From a virus, in the IMG/VR virus record IMGVR_UViG_3300006947_000007, positions 1 to 64,000 of that record: a DNA stretch of 64,000 bases; one strand, written 5' to 3'. Shown here one piece after another: positions 31,333-39,641 of this stretch. Position 1 is the stretch's first letter. Every line of letters starts with the position of its first letter. Made by a program: the position numbers and the translations under genes. The notes beneath the pieces are model-generated. The model was not told the DNA's origin, made no database searches, and was given only the letters and a program-made list of their open reading frames with translations.

Positions 31333-32541
31333 CTAAACTAGTTTATTTTTATCAAATTCAGCGGCTTCTTCCGAGCCTCCGGTAGCACTACCTTTACTAT
31401 AAGAGTGAGCACCCATACCTGCTAGTTGGCCGTTTTGTACAATTAAATATGGATCTCTAATTGGAGTTCCATCAAAGAAACATTCTAGTATTTCTCTAAC
31501 TCCATCAGCATATCTTGTTTGTGCTGATAGTGAAGTACCTGAAGTATGTGGCGTCATACCGTGATTAGGCATTGTTCGCCATACATGATCATTAGGTGCT
31601 GGTTGTGGGAACCAAACGTCTCCTGCATAGCCACTTAACTGTCCTGACTCTAGTCCTCTAGCGATAGCATCTTTATCACATATCTTACCACGTGCTGTAT
31701 TAATTATATAAGCACCTTTTTTACACTTAGCAATCAACTCATCATTAAACATGTGTTCAGTTTCAGGGTGTAGTGGACAGCTAATGTTAATAACATCACA
31801 AACAGCAACTAAAGATTCTACTGTTTCGTGGAAAGTAAGATTTAACTCTTGCTCTACTGATTCAGGTAACCTATGTCGGTCCATGTAATGTAAATGTACA
31901 TCAAATGGTTTCATTTTTCGTAGCACATCAATACCAATACGTCCTGCCGCGATAGTACCTATGTTCATACCTTCAACGTCATAACTTCTTTTAACAGCGT
32001 CAGCAATATGCCAACCGCCTTCGTTGACTATCTTGTATTGTGTGTGGTAATCTCTAACCATTGATAGTATCATCATAACGATATGTTCTGCTACACTTCT
32101 ACTGTTACAGTATGTAACTTCAGTTACATCAATGTTATGATCCATTGCCGCTTCTAAATCTACATGATCAGATCCAATACCTGCTGTGATTGCCATCTTT
32201 AAGTTAGGTGCTGATTCCATTTTTTCTCTTGTTACATAGTAAGGCCAAAATGGTTGTGATATAACAATATCAGCATCAACTAATTCTTTGTCTGCTGTAC
32301 AGCCTTCACCGTCTTTGTCACTAGTAACTACCAGTGTATGTCCTAGATCTTCTAAATACTTTCGTAGTCCTAACTCACCTGACACACATCCTAATAATTC
32401 CCCAGGAGTAAAATCTCTACCCTTTGGACTTGGTAATGTCATTCCATCTGGATATTTTTCTATTACTGGTAAATCGCTTAGTGGATAGCTTGTTGGCATA
32501 CCATCTGTCGGGTCGTCATATAAAACACATAATATTTTCAT
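31333..32541 (-). CDS. fdh: NAD-dependent formate dehydrogenase
   Basis: 402 aa, the size of the D-2-hydroxyacid dehydrogenase-type NAD formate dehydrogenases (Pseudomonas sp. 101 enzyme, 400 aa). Sequence matches that family along the whole length, and by position its catalytic residues are present: Asn146, Arg284 (T-A-R-G-K), Asp308, Gln313 and His332 (P-H-T-S-G-T), with Asp221 for NAD over NADP choice and F-W-P at 98-100. It oxidises formate to CO2 and makes NADH, in the cytoplasm. No truncation. It is an auxiliary metabolic gene; the phage deformylase releases formate. It starts 4 nt inside the end of the 226-aa structural-type gene. Confidence 0.96.
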   Translation of the reverse strand: MKILCVLYDDPTDGMPTSYPLSDLPVIEKYPDGMTLPSPKGRDFTPGELLGCVSGELGLRKYLEDLGHTLVVTSDKDGEGCTADKELVDADIVISQPFWPYYVTREKMESAPNLKMAITAGIGSDHVDLEAAMDHNIDVTEVTYCNSRSVAEHIVMMILSMVRDYHTQYKIVNEGGWHIADAVKRSYDVEGMNIGTIAAGRIGIDVLRKMKPFDVHLHYMDRHRLPESVEQELNLTFHETVESLVAVCDVINISCPLHPETEHMFNDELIAKCKKGAYIINTARGKICDKDAIARGLESGQLSGYAGDVWFPQPAPNDHVWRTMPNHGMTPHTSGTSLSAQTRYADGVREILECFFDGTPIRDPYLIVQNGQLAGMGAHSYSKGSATGGSEEAAEFDKNKLV

Positions 32542-33218
32542 ATTCTTTTAACTCCTGACTTGGCTTTAATTTCTTGAGTTTCTGTCTTTTCTTTAACAAC
32601 AGGTGTTGTTGTCTTAACCTTTGCTACTGCTGATGCTAGTCCACCACGAGGTGCTGTTTCTTCAACTGCTTTTCCAGTTGAACTAGCAATCTCATCTTGG
32701 GCTTCTTCTGCCGTAGCATCTTCAGTAGGTGCTGACGTTGGAACATTCATATTACTAGATGATAGTTCTACTTGTCTTTTTACTACCTGTGGTGCTTGTT
32801 CGAGTGTTTCTGTTGGTGCTAATACTTCAGCCGCCGCACTTTTTAAAGCAGGTTCTTCTTTAACTTCGACTGCCGTTTCGGCTAGTGCTTTTGCTAGTTG
32901 TTCGCTACTAATAATTTGGTCAGTATCATCTGCTTCTATAGTAGGAGTAGAGTCTGCTGTAATTGGTGAGTCCATTGGGCCATCTTGGTCATCCGGTACT
33001 GGCATAGTATCGTCAGTTGGTATAACACCATTATGAATCCTATAATAGTCTGCCATCACTTCTTCACGTTTTTGTACAACATCACCACCGGGTCCTAACC
33101 TATCGCCACGAGCATTAACGCTCATATTTCCAACAGCAATAGTTTCTTCACCTTTAAGAGACAATGTATCAAAGTCTATTCGTTTGCCGCTTGCTGTTTT
33201 GTATTCTTTTTTTGCCAT
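32538..33218 (-). CDS. putative virion-associated protein
   Basis: 226 aa. Residues 1-60 are a conserved basic region (M-A-K-K-E-Y-K-T-A-S-G-K and A-V-G-N-M-S-V-N-A-R-G-D-R-L-G-P-G-G) that I recall from T4-like marine phage structural proteins; the rest is an acidic, Ala/Glu/Thr/Pro-rich disordered tail. No enzymatic motif. A CCGGAG-type ribosome site lies upstream, and it precedes fdh with a 4-nt overlap, so the metabolic gene is in a virion-protein context. Confidence 0.75.
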   Translation of the reverse strand: MAKKEYKTASGKRIDFDTLSLKGEETIAVGNMSVNARGDRLGPGGDVVQKREEVMADYYRIHNGVIPTDDTMPVPDDQDGPMDSPITADSTPTIEADDTDQIISSEQLAKALAETAVEVKEEPALKSAAAEVLAPTETLEQAPQVVKRQVELSSSNMNVPTSAPTEDATAEEAQDEIASSTGKAVEETAPRGGLASAVAKVKTTTPVVKEKTETQEIKAKSGVKRI

Positions 33219-33256
33219 TATATTATCTCCGGTTATATATATATATTATGTACTTA

Positions 33257-33766
33257 TTATCGCAGAAACTCTGAGAAGTCTAAACTGTAATATATTGGAT
33301 TAATCCTATTAATTCCAATTTTGTATAATACAAAACTAGACACACTAGATCCTCTGCCTACTCCCCAAACTATATTATGTTTCCTCATAGTTTCTACTAG
33401 GTAGTACATGAAATTTAACAATGGCAATAAGTTACGTTCTTGGAAAGCCAATAGTTCTTCACCTGCCCGTTGTAGCTCTGTGTCACTGTCACATTGTTCT
33501 AATACCCACTTTGATATGTCAAAATCTATATATTCTTTGGGCATAAACCAGTTGCTTTGGTTATTTTTATCAAATTCTTCTACACTAATATCCAAAGGTA
33601 CATACTGCTTTAACTTTGGAACATCACTATATAATTCCTCTACTGCTTTGTTAAACTTAATAGAGTCCTCAATGATAATAGTATTTAGGTCTATCTTTGG
33701 ATTAGCATAGATTATTTTTATAGCCTCTGCTTCGTTTAAATAAACTCGCCCGTAATGATCTTTCAT
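33257..33766 (-). CDS. DNA polymerase III alpha-like fragment
   Basis: 169 aa from ATG 33766; the longer frame (ATG 33781) is inside the promoter. The last 40 residues contain G-V-G-R-G-S-S-V-S-S-F-V and I-N-P-I-Y-Y-S-L-D-F-S-E-F-L, matching the DnaE palm-region segment G-x-G-R-G-S-A-A-x-S-L ... I-D-P-x-x-Y-x-L-x-F-E-R-F-L. DnaE is over 1100 aa, so this is a small piece without the full catalytic site. The ORF ends soon after the motif, so it is either a stand-alone regulator-like domain or a remnant. With the promoter -10 only 6 nt upstream, its mRNA may be leaderless. Confidence 0.65.
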   Translation of the reverse strand: MKDHYGRVYLNEAEAIKIIYANPKIDLNTIIIEDSIKFNKAVEELYSDVPKLKQYVPLDISVEEFDKNNQSNWFMPKEYIDFDISKWVLEQCDSDTELQRAGEELLAFQERNLLPLLNFMYYLVETMRKHNIVWGVGRGSSVSSFVLYKIGINRINPIYYSLDFSEFLR

Positions 33767-33772
33767 ACTAGT

Positions 33773-33801
33773 ATTATACAATATTACAAGTTAAAAGTCA
33801 A
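33773..33801 (-). promoter_or_regulatory. sigma70 promoter of the DnaE-like fragment
   Basis: Minus strand TTGACT (33796-33801), 17-nt spacer, TATAAT (33773-33778). Only 6 nt separate the -10 from ATG 33766, so predicted transcription starts at or very near the AUG. The -35 lies in the last codons of the 54-aa gene upstream. Confidence 0.8.
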
Positions 33802-33948
33802 GTACTTTTTACTGTACCAATCTTTAAACTCTAGGTCTTGTTCCATTTCCTGTATAACTTGCTTTGCTGACAGTTGATCAGATCTAATGCAGTCAGCTAA
33901 ATTTTGATAACGTCTTTCTTTGAGCAATTGTTGTTCGTTGGTTGTCAT
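33784..33948 (-). CDS. small helical protein (54 aa)
   Basis: 54 aa: M-T-T-N-E-Q-Q-L-L-K-E-R-R-Y, then an amphipathic helical body ending F-K-D-W-Y-S-K-K-Y. A good AGGAGA ribosome site and an ATG two bases after the preceding gene's stop support translation. The 3' end contains the -35 of the next promoter. No family recognised. Confidence 0.6.
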   Translation of the reverse strand: MTTNEQQLLKERRYQNLADCIRSDQLSAKQVIQEMEQDLEFKDWYSKKYLTFNL

Positions 33949-33950
33949 AG

Positions 33951-34217
33951 TTATTCTCCTACATCTATAGAGTTTACTTGCTCCGGGTCTGTGTTCGCGT
34001 CGTAATCGGGTGCTTCGGTCTTTTTAACCCTTAACATGTCTGTACTACGTCTAGCTAATGCTTCTGAAGTTTCCATGATCATAATACCAACTTGATTACA
34101 TACTGACTGGTTACCTGATTGTCTAGCACCGACCATACGAGCATTTAACTTACTTAATCTTGTAGTTAGATCGTCTATGCTTAATTCATTTAAGTCAGGT
34201 GTTAGTGGGTTATACAT
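33951..34217 (-). CDS. hypothetical protein, marine phage type
   Basis: 88 aa. The start M-Y-N-P-L-T-P-D-L-N-E-L resembles a short protein I recall beside virion or nucleotide genes in T4-like marine phages. Helical, with two cysteine-poor charged segments and an acidic tail. It overlaps mazG by 1 nt and is followed by the 54-aa gene. No function known. Confidence 0.75.
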   Translation of the reverse strand: MYNPLTPDLNELSIDDLTTRLSKLNARMVGARQSGNQSVCNQVGIMIMETSEALARRSTDMLRVKKTEAPDYDANTDPEQVNSIDVGE

Positions 34218-34630
34218 TACAGATCGCCATCCTTACGATTTTCGCTATAATATACATCAAAGTCTCCATCTGGGTAACGCGATTCTAATTTGTGTACATT
34301 TTCTGCTATTACTTCATTAGGGTCCAAACCCAATGCCCTACAACTAGTAATCCAATACCAAATAATATCGCCCAACTCTCGTTTAGCATGAAAGATTGTG
34401 TCTGCATCCAATGGCTTACCTTGGAATATACATTTTTTAACAATTTCACTGAACTCTCCTCCTTCTGATGCCATACCGATAGCACCTGTTAGTAACGAAG
34501 CCATATGAACACCGCTACTCTCTTCTAATGTATTTAATTGTTTTGTTAATGAACTTGTTTCTTTTGATTGTTCAGATGTAACTTTTTCTACGAATGCCAT
34601 ATAGGCGTTTAAATCGATTTGTTTTGACAT
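34217..34630 (-). CDS. mazG: MazG-like nucleotide pyrophosphohydrolase
   Basis: 137 aa. The MazG metal site is visible: E-G-G-E-F-S-E-I-V-K-K (around 54-64) and K-R-E-L-G-D-I-I-W-Y (around 85-94), i.e. E-x-x-E ... E-x-x-D, with N-V-H-K-L-E-S-R-Y-P as the closing helix. MazG-type enzymes hydrolyse (d)NTPs to NMP and PPi and are common in marine phages. It is first after the promoter at 34664-34693. Confidence 0.93.
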   Translation of the reverse strand: MSKQIDLNAYMAFVEKVTSEQSKETSSLTKQLNTLEESSGVHMASLLTGAIGMASEGGEFSEIVKKCIFQGKPLDADTIFHAKRELGDIIWYWITSCRALGLDPNEVIAENVHKLESRYPDGDFDVYYSENRKDGDL

Positions 34631-34663
34631 TGATTAACTCCATTAATAATCATACTATATCAT

Positions 34664-34693
34664 AGTATAACACTAAACAGTATATAAAGTCAA
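34664..34693 (-). promoter_or_regulatory. sigma70 promoter of mazG
   Basis: Minus strand TTGACT (34688-34693); a 17-nt spacer gives TTATAC (34665-34670) or 18 nt gives TATACT (34664-34669) as the -10. AGTG precedes the -10. Slightly weaker than the other members but the same layout, 34 nt before the mazG start. Confidence 0.7.
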
Positions 34694-34720
34694 GTAAAGT
34701 TTAAGAAAAAATTGGATTAA

Positions 34721-35902
34721 TTATGCTACAGTACAGCCAGTATTGGAAATTAATGCCCATCCACCTGTTGTATTGTATACTAACATAGCAGAATCGCCTA
34801 CATCATTAAATGCAAGTGTTGTTCCGTTAGCAAATGTAGTAGGAGTAAGTGTACCAACTCCACCGTCAACAACCATTGTAATGATTTTAATTTGACCGTT
34901 AGTTCCATTAGCAAGTGTTAGTGCCTCGGCACCTGTTGTAGTAACTTGTGTAATTAATGTAGTTGTATTACACGCTCCAGCACCCGATAATGCTTGTACA
35001 GATCCTGTTAAGGCACCTGTAAACATTGTTGAGTATACGTTACTAAACTTCTTGGATGTGCTACCTAGGCTTCTAGTATTAGTTGTTCCAGGTAATATGT
35101 TTCCAGTTATAGCATTGCCGCCATTTCTTAGTAGTCTATTACTTGTTGCTTCGTCGGCGTGTATATCGATCTTCTTCCAAGCACCCGAGCCAGCTGTTCC
35201 AGTAAAAGCGTAAATAGAATCACCATCTATTGCTATCTGTCCAGCAACATCACCAGCTACTCCAACACCAGACTTTGCTGACGCTGTTTGTTGTATTTGA
35301 AGTACGTCGCCGTGTATTACGTTTGGCGCTCTGTTTAAATCTTCAATTGCTACTGTTGTTCCAGCATCTATAGTTGAGAATTTAAATCTGTATTTGCCTG
35401 TTGTAGCAAAACTAATTTGTCTGCTTGTACTATTGTAGTCAGCAAGTTCGCTAATACCTAATGTACATTGTGTAGGGAGTGTTAATTTATGAGCCGTGGA
35501 AGCCATGTCAACTTCTACTGTTACATTACCATATTTTCCAGTTGCGGGCCAGTTGCTAAATGATAAATCTATTGTAGCACTAGATGTTACTGTTTGAAAA
35601 TGTCCAGAGGAGAAATCAATTGCTACAGCACCTGCTAGTGTGCCTTTGTTAACTGTAGTCAACGACATATCTTTAAGTTCGTGATCTTCTATTAAACTGC
35701 CAGCACCATCATTCGATAGTGAAGTACCTGTTAACGCACTCTTAACGACTGCTTTCGCTTGTAAGTCTTCTAGCTCAGTTTTTGCTGAAGTTAAACTAGT
35801 TTTAATATTGTTAAAGTTATCTCTAAATCCCTGAGAGTCATTATCTTGCCCAGCAATTGGGAAGGTTGTGCTTATATTGTTAGGGTTAATGCTACTTGCC
35901 AT
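34721..35902 (-). CDS. tail-fibre-like virion protein
   Basis: 393 aa, rich in Thr, Ser, Gly, Ala and Asn with almost no Cys. The N-terminus (P-N-N-I-S-T-T-F-P-I-A; F-R-D-N-F-N-N-I-K-T) has the R-D-N-F-x-x-I motif seen in the two genes upstream (N-D-N-F-D-E-I; N-T-N-F-S-N-L). It probably marks a shared attachment domain. The remainder is beta-helix or beta-sandwich-like. It follows the 773-aa gene and has a late-type promoter element 21 nt before the start. Confidence 0.8.
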   Translation of the reverse strand: MASSINPNNISTTFPIAGQDNDSQGFRDNFNNIKTSLTSAKTELEDLQAKAVVKSALTGTSLSNDGAGSLIEDHELKDMSLTTVNKGTLAGAVAIDFSSGHFQTVTSSATIDLSFSNWPATGKYGNVTVEVDMASTAHKLTLPTQCTLGISELADYNSTSRQISFATTGKYRFKFSTIDAGTTVAIEDLNRAPNVIHGDVLQIQQTASAKSGVGVAGDVAGQIAIDGDSIYAFTGTAGSGAWKKIDIHADEATSNRLLRNGGNAITGNILPGTTNTRSLGSTSKKFSNVYSTMFTGALTGSVQALSGAGACNTTTLITQVTTTGAEALTLANGTNGQIKIITMVVDGGVGTLTPTTFANGTTLAFNDVGDSAMLVYNTTGGWALISNTGCTVA

Positions 35903-35922
35903 TTTTCTATTCTCCGTATACT

Positions 35923-35930
35923 GTATTTAG
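35923..35930 (-). promoter_or_regulatory. late-type promoter element CTAAATAC
   Basis: Minus-strand CTAAATAC that overlaps the 773-aa gene's TAA stop codon, 21 nt before the 393-aa fibre gene start, with a CGGAGA ribosome site between. Same arrangement as at 4546. Confidence 0.5.
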
Positions 35931-38248
35931 TTCGGCGTGTCCATAATTGTTTCTCGTGGAAATTTGAGATATGTGTCGCCTGTGTTCCAATTTGTTTCTA
36001 CGTTATCAACATTACCAAAAAAGCTCGTATAAGCACCCTCAAACGTAGTTGTGTCACTGTCAAATGTTGTCTCTGCGGCAGTGGTCCATTTTTGAGTTGA
36101 TTTATTAAAGTTTTTACTTCTGCTGTTGTCCCAAAGTAACCGATCAACAGTAAAAGATGTCTTTTGTATTTCTTTTGTAGTGTTTGCCGCATCTAAGTAA
36201 TATTTAATGTGGTTTGCCTTTGTTGGTTTGGCATAACATAGCACCACCCCCGAAACATATCCTAAAACTTTACCGTCTGCTTGTGTGCTTCTCATCCACA
36301 GCGGCAACACTCTGCTATCTTGGTACCCAATCCCGTCAACTAATACTTTTCGCATAATTTCTAGGCCACTCGGGTATAGTTTTGTTTTATTCTTAACATC
36401 ACCTGTGATTAAATTAGTGTTACTTTTAGTTATCTCATCAACAGTTAATGGGGAACTATAATTGGTAATTGTAGTTGATGAGTTAGCCGTAATAGCTACA
36501 TTTCCCGGAACTACTTTTCCTAGTGTATTTGTTTCTGTTATTCTATCAACTATTTCTACATAGACAACTTCATACACAACTTTATCAGTGTCTGAGTCAA
36601 CTGCTTGTGCTGTTTTAATCTCGCTATAGTTTAGTTCTAACTTATAAAAGTTCTTCTGTAAAACATGCATGTACTCTGAACTCAACTTTGGTTGTAGTCC
36701 TTGTACTAATAACATCCTAGCATCATATTGTAATCCAAACTGTGGATCACTTCGTCTATAAATTAAGTCTAATGGTATGTTGTTAGTATTTGATAATACG
36801 TTCTTCCAAATGTCTCGTTCTGCCTGTGAAGATTGGTTAACTAGGTAAACATTTTCGTATGGCTTAAAGTTCTCATTTTTTATTGTTATAGTAAACTCAC
36901 GTTCGGCTCTAATATCACCACTAGCATTAATCGCCTGTATGGTTACTTTAGATGCTTTATCAAATGTTGTTAATTTCTTATCATATGATGTAGTATGGTT
37001 GTCATTTGAAAATGTTCCAAAGCCAGGAACACCTGTTATTGTGCCATCTGTTTGTAATGTTAAGCCTTGTGGCAAGCCACTTTTTGTGCCTGCTTTAACT
37101 TTATAATAAAAGTTTTCTAACTGTGTACTTGTTGCCTTAACCTGAAGTCGACTAGCTTCGCCACTAATAAGTGATCCTAACATAGCAGGACTAGACCAAG
37201 TTGGTGTAATATTACTATCAACAACTACATTTAACTGAAACACTTTATCAGTATAGAACGCGGCATCATCATTTTTAGAAGCTCTAACAGTAAAGTTATA
37301 TTCTTTTTTAATGTCTGTTATTTGAGGTAATGACCCGCTAATCCAACCTGTTGATGAATTAATAGTTATTCCCGATGGTAATGCTCCGGCACTAATGCTA
37401 TATGTTATGCCAGTAAGATCAAAGTCATGTCCTATTATGTGTACAAACCAATTATTGTTATGTAATACATTATTAAATATTGTTTCACTGTTTAGGATGA
37501 TCGGAGGATGTCTAGTATCCGAGTCAGCACCAAAGGTTTCCGAATCTGCTGTTATTCCGTCAAAAGACGATCTTAAATTATTTGTGGCCCGAACATCAAT
37601 TGAAAATGTTCGTAGTGATACATCTTTACCATCTGTTAATGATACTGTAAATTCATATGCTTTACTAATAAATGTGTCAGTAAAGTCATAGCCGTATTGG
37701 TCATAATATGTTTGGTCATAACCATCATCAGGTGTTCCTGGTATCTTTGATGGTATAATTGCTCCGTCAAGTCTTCCTGAAGAACTCATTGCAATGCCTG
37801 GTGGTAGTTCGCCCGATGATAATGTGAAAGTGTACGTATCGTCGGGGTCAGGATCATGTGCTGTTAACTGTATGTCTATATTCGTTCCGTCTTTAAATGT
37901 TCCCAAAGAGCCACCAGCTGTAATAAACATAGGAGCATCTTGTCCTGTTACTGTTAGTGAGAATGTTCTATCTGTTACAATACTATCTGCTGTTGCTCGA
38001 ACGGCAAACGTGCTAGTTACATCTTGGCCAACTTCTTGCGGAATACCTGCTACATCTACCTTAGTAGTAGGTTGTCCTTCTATAACGCCATCTCGTCTAA
38101 TTAATAGTCCCGGAGGCATTGAGCCTGCGATTAGGATATAAACGATATCAGAACTGCCAGCGGTAGCTATAACTGGAAGGCTATAATACTCGTTCTCTTG
38201 GATTGTACCAAGGTGTCCTGCGGGGGTTGTCCATATGGGATTACTCAT
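35927..38248 (-). CDS. large tail-fibre/adhesin protein with Ig-like repeats
   Basis: 773 aa. At least five repeats of a putative Ig (He_PIG-like) unit are visible, each with a G-x-x-P-x-G-L/I followed by G-x-I-x-G: for instance S-M-P-P-G-L-L-I (about 48-55), E-L-P-P-G-I-A-M, A-L-P-S-G-I-T-I and G-L-P-Q-G-L-T-L. The repeats cover about residues 15-480. The C-terminal part (about 480-773) lacks repeats and probably holds the receptor or trimerisation domain. Ig-repeat proteins form virion fibres binding cell surfaces. A TAAATAC element sits 5 nt before the start. Confidence 0.8.
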   Translation of the reverse strand: MSNPIWTTPAGHLGTIQENEYYSLPVIATAGSSDIVYILIAGSMPPGLLIRRDGVIEGQPTTKVDVAGIPQEVGQDVTSTFAVRATADSIVTDRTFSLTVTGQDAPMFITAGGSLGTFKDGTNIDIQLTAHDPDPDDTYTFTLSSGELPPGIAMSSSGRLDGAIIPSKIPGTPDDGYDQTYYDQYGYDFTDTFISKAYEFTVSLTDGKDVSLRTFSIDVRATNNLRSSFDGITADSETFGADSDTRHPPIILNSETIFNNVLHNNNWFVHIIGHDFDLTGITYSISAGALPSGITINSSTGWISGSLPQITDIKKEYNFTVRASKNDDAAFYTDKVFQLNVVVDSNITPTWSSPAMLGSLISGEASRLQVKATSTQLENFYYKVKAGTKSGLPQGLTLQTDGTITGVPGFGTFSNDNHTTSYDKKLTTFDKASKVTIQAINASGDIRAEREFTITIKNENFKPYENVYLVNQSSQAERDIWKNVLSNTNNIPLDLIYRRSDPQFGLQYDARMLLVQGLQPKLSSEYMHVLQKNFYKLELNYSEIKTAQAVDSDTDKVVYEVVYVEIVDRITETNTLGKVVPGNVAITANSSTTITNYSSPLTVDEITKSNTNLITGDVKNKTKLYPSGLEIMRKVLVDGIGYQDSRVLPLWMRSTQADGKVLGYVSGVVLCYAKPTKANHIKYYLDAANTTKEIQKTSFTVDRLLWDNSRSKNFNKSTQKWTTAAETTFDSDTTTFEGAYTSFFGNVDNVETNWNTGDTYLKFPRETIMDTPN

Positions 38249-38278
38249 AAAAGTATTTATCTAAATTGTTGGGTTGGA

Positions 38279-38893
38279 TTATAGTGCCGCTATACGTGAC
38301 TGGAAGTCAGCGAAGTCGCTCGATGCTGCAACGTGTGTTTTTAATATTGCTAACGACATTGTTTCTGCGGTCAAGTAAATGCTATCATTAGTCCATTGAC
38401 TAATGTTACCAGACTTGTTTGTAAATGTGTCAGTACTAGATGCTGAAACGGCACCAGTTAAGCCTGTCCAGACACCGTTTACATATCCAACAAATTGATC
38501 TGTTGAAGTGTTATAATAAAGTGTGCCGTCTACTGGTGAACTAGGTGCTGACGATTGAGCATTAAAAACTGTCTTGTCAGTATAAACTGTAGTAGAGTGT
38601 AAGTTGTTCCAACTTTTACTTGCTGAACCTAAGTCTTTTGAATCTGTTGTATCTGGTTCAACATTACTAGATAGTACTATTTTACCTGTACCATTTGGAT
38701 CTAATGTAATATTAGCATTGGTTGTTGTTGAAGCAATAGTTGTACCAGTTAAATCTAATTGTGTATCAACTGCCCCAACTTGCCATAAGTTTGAAAAGTT
38801 TGTGTTTGCTTTGATTAAAGCGTCACGTAAGTAATCACCAGAGCCGTCGTCTGCTGTTGTTCCTACGTTTATAATCTCTCTTGTGTATGCCAT
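38279..38893 (-). CDS. tail-fibre-like virion protein
   Basis: 204 aa. N-terminus M-A-Y-T-R-E-I-I-N-V-G-T-T-A-D-D-G with D-A-L-I-K-A-N-T-N-F-S-N-L, then Thr/Asn/Asp-rich repeats and the module G-T-L-Y-Y-N-T-S-T-D-Q-F-V-G-Y-V-N-G-V-W (about 125-144), related to G-M-I-Y-Y-D-T-S in the gene upstream. Probably a short fibre. It is 30 nt before the 773-aa gene, with a 13-nt gap to the 222-aa gene. Confidence 0.8.
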   Translation of the reverse strand: MAYTREIINVGTTADDGSGDYLRDALIKANTNFSNLWQVGAVDTQLDLTGTTIASTTTNANITLDPNGTGKIVLSSNVEPDTTDSKDLGSASKSWNNLHSTTVYTDKTVFNAQSSAPSSPVDGTLYYNTSTDQFVGYVNGVWTGLTGAVSASSTDTFTNKSGNISQWTNDSIYLTAETMSLAILKTHVAASSDFADFQSRIAAL

Positions 38894-38906
38894 TAAGTAT
38901 TACCTA

Positions 38907-39575
38907 TTAAACTAAATTAACCCAAGCGCCGTTTTCGTAGCCCTTAAATTTGTTTGCTGATGTATCATAATATATCATACCATTAGTTGGTGAGCCCGGT
39001 GCTGTTCCTGGGTTGTGTAATGTATGGTTAGCACTTACTGAAACACTTGCTGTAAGTGTACCACCAAATATAGTTAACCATTGTAGACTAGCACTACCTA
39101 AACTCTTTTGGGCATCAGCACTTGGTTTAATATCACTTGCTACTGATAAATGACCTGTTCCTGCTGGATCAAGTACAATGTTTTCATTAGTTGTTGTAGA
39201 CGATATAGTACTAGCGTGTATTGATAAGTCTTCAACTGATAACGTGCTAGACGTAGCATTCCATGTCATTTTGGCATCGTGGCTTACATCACCATCAGCA
39301 TCCATATATAAAATAGCATTATCAGTATGTGCTTCAAGCCTTAAACTTGTGCTAGTATCAACAACAACAATGCCGGCACCGTTAGTATCAAGTACTAAGT
39401 TTCCATCTGTGTTAGTTGATTTAATTTTATTGCCGGATATATCAATGTTAGTGCCTACGGCGTCAGCACCATATATTTCGTCAAAGTTATCATTAATTTT
39501 ATCAAACGCTGTTCTTAACGGATCGCCTGTTCCATCATTTGCTGAACTGCCCAGATTTACTGTTTGTTTTGCCAT
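38907..39575 (-). CDS. tail-fibre-like virion protein
   Basis: 222 aa. The start M-A-K-Q-T-V-N-L-G-S-S-A-N-D-G-T-G-D-P-L and N-D-N-F-D-E-I-Y define the attachment region, and the C-terminal G-M-I-Y-Y-D-T-S-A-N-K-F-K-G-Y-E-N-G-A-W repeats the Y-Y-x-T-S module. Thr/Asn/Ser rich overall. It is the first fibre gene of the array, behind a good late-type TATAAATAC element. Confidence 0.82.
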   Translation of the reverse strand: MAKQTVNLGSSANDGTGDPLRTAFDKINDNFDEIYGADAVGTNIDISGNKIKSTNTDGNLVLDTNGAGIVVVDTSTSLRLEAHTDNAILYMDADGDVSHDAKMTWNATSSTLSVEDLSIHASTISSTTTNENIVLDPAGTGHLSVASDIKPSADAQKSLGSASLQWLTIFGGTLTASVSVSANHTLHNPGTAPGSPTNGMIYYDTSANKFKGYENGAWVNLV

Positions 39576-39599
39576 TTTATTGTTCCTATTTTATATATT

Positions 39600-39608
39600 G
39601 TATTTATA
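39600..39608 (-). promoter_or_regulatory. late-type promoter element TATAAATAC
   Basis: Minus-strand TATAAATAC, an exact T4 late core (TATAAATA), 25 nt before the first fibre gene start, with TAGGAAC as ribosome site between. Best late match in the window. Confidence 0.65.
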
Positions 39609-39641
39609 TTCTTAAACAGCAATTAGTCACTAAGAATAATG

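Noticed and set aside
38253-38260. Late promoter for the 773-aa fibre gene
   Set aside because: The ATAAATAC element is only 5 nt before the ATG, too close for a normal leader; not listed as a feature.
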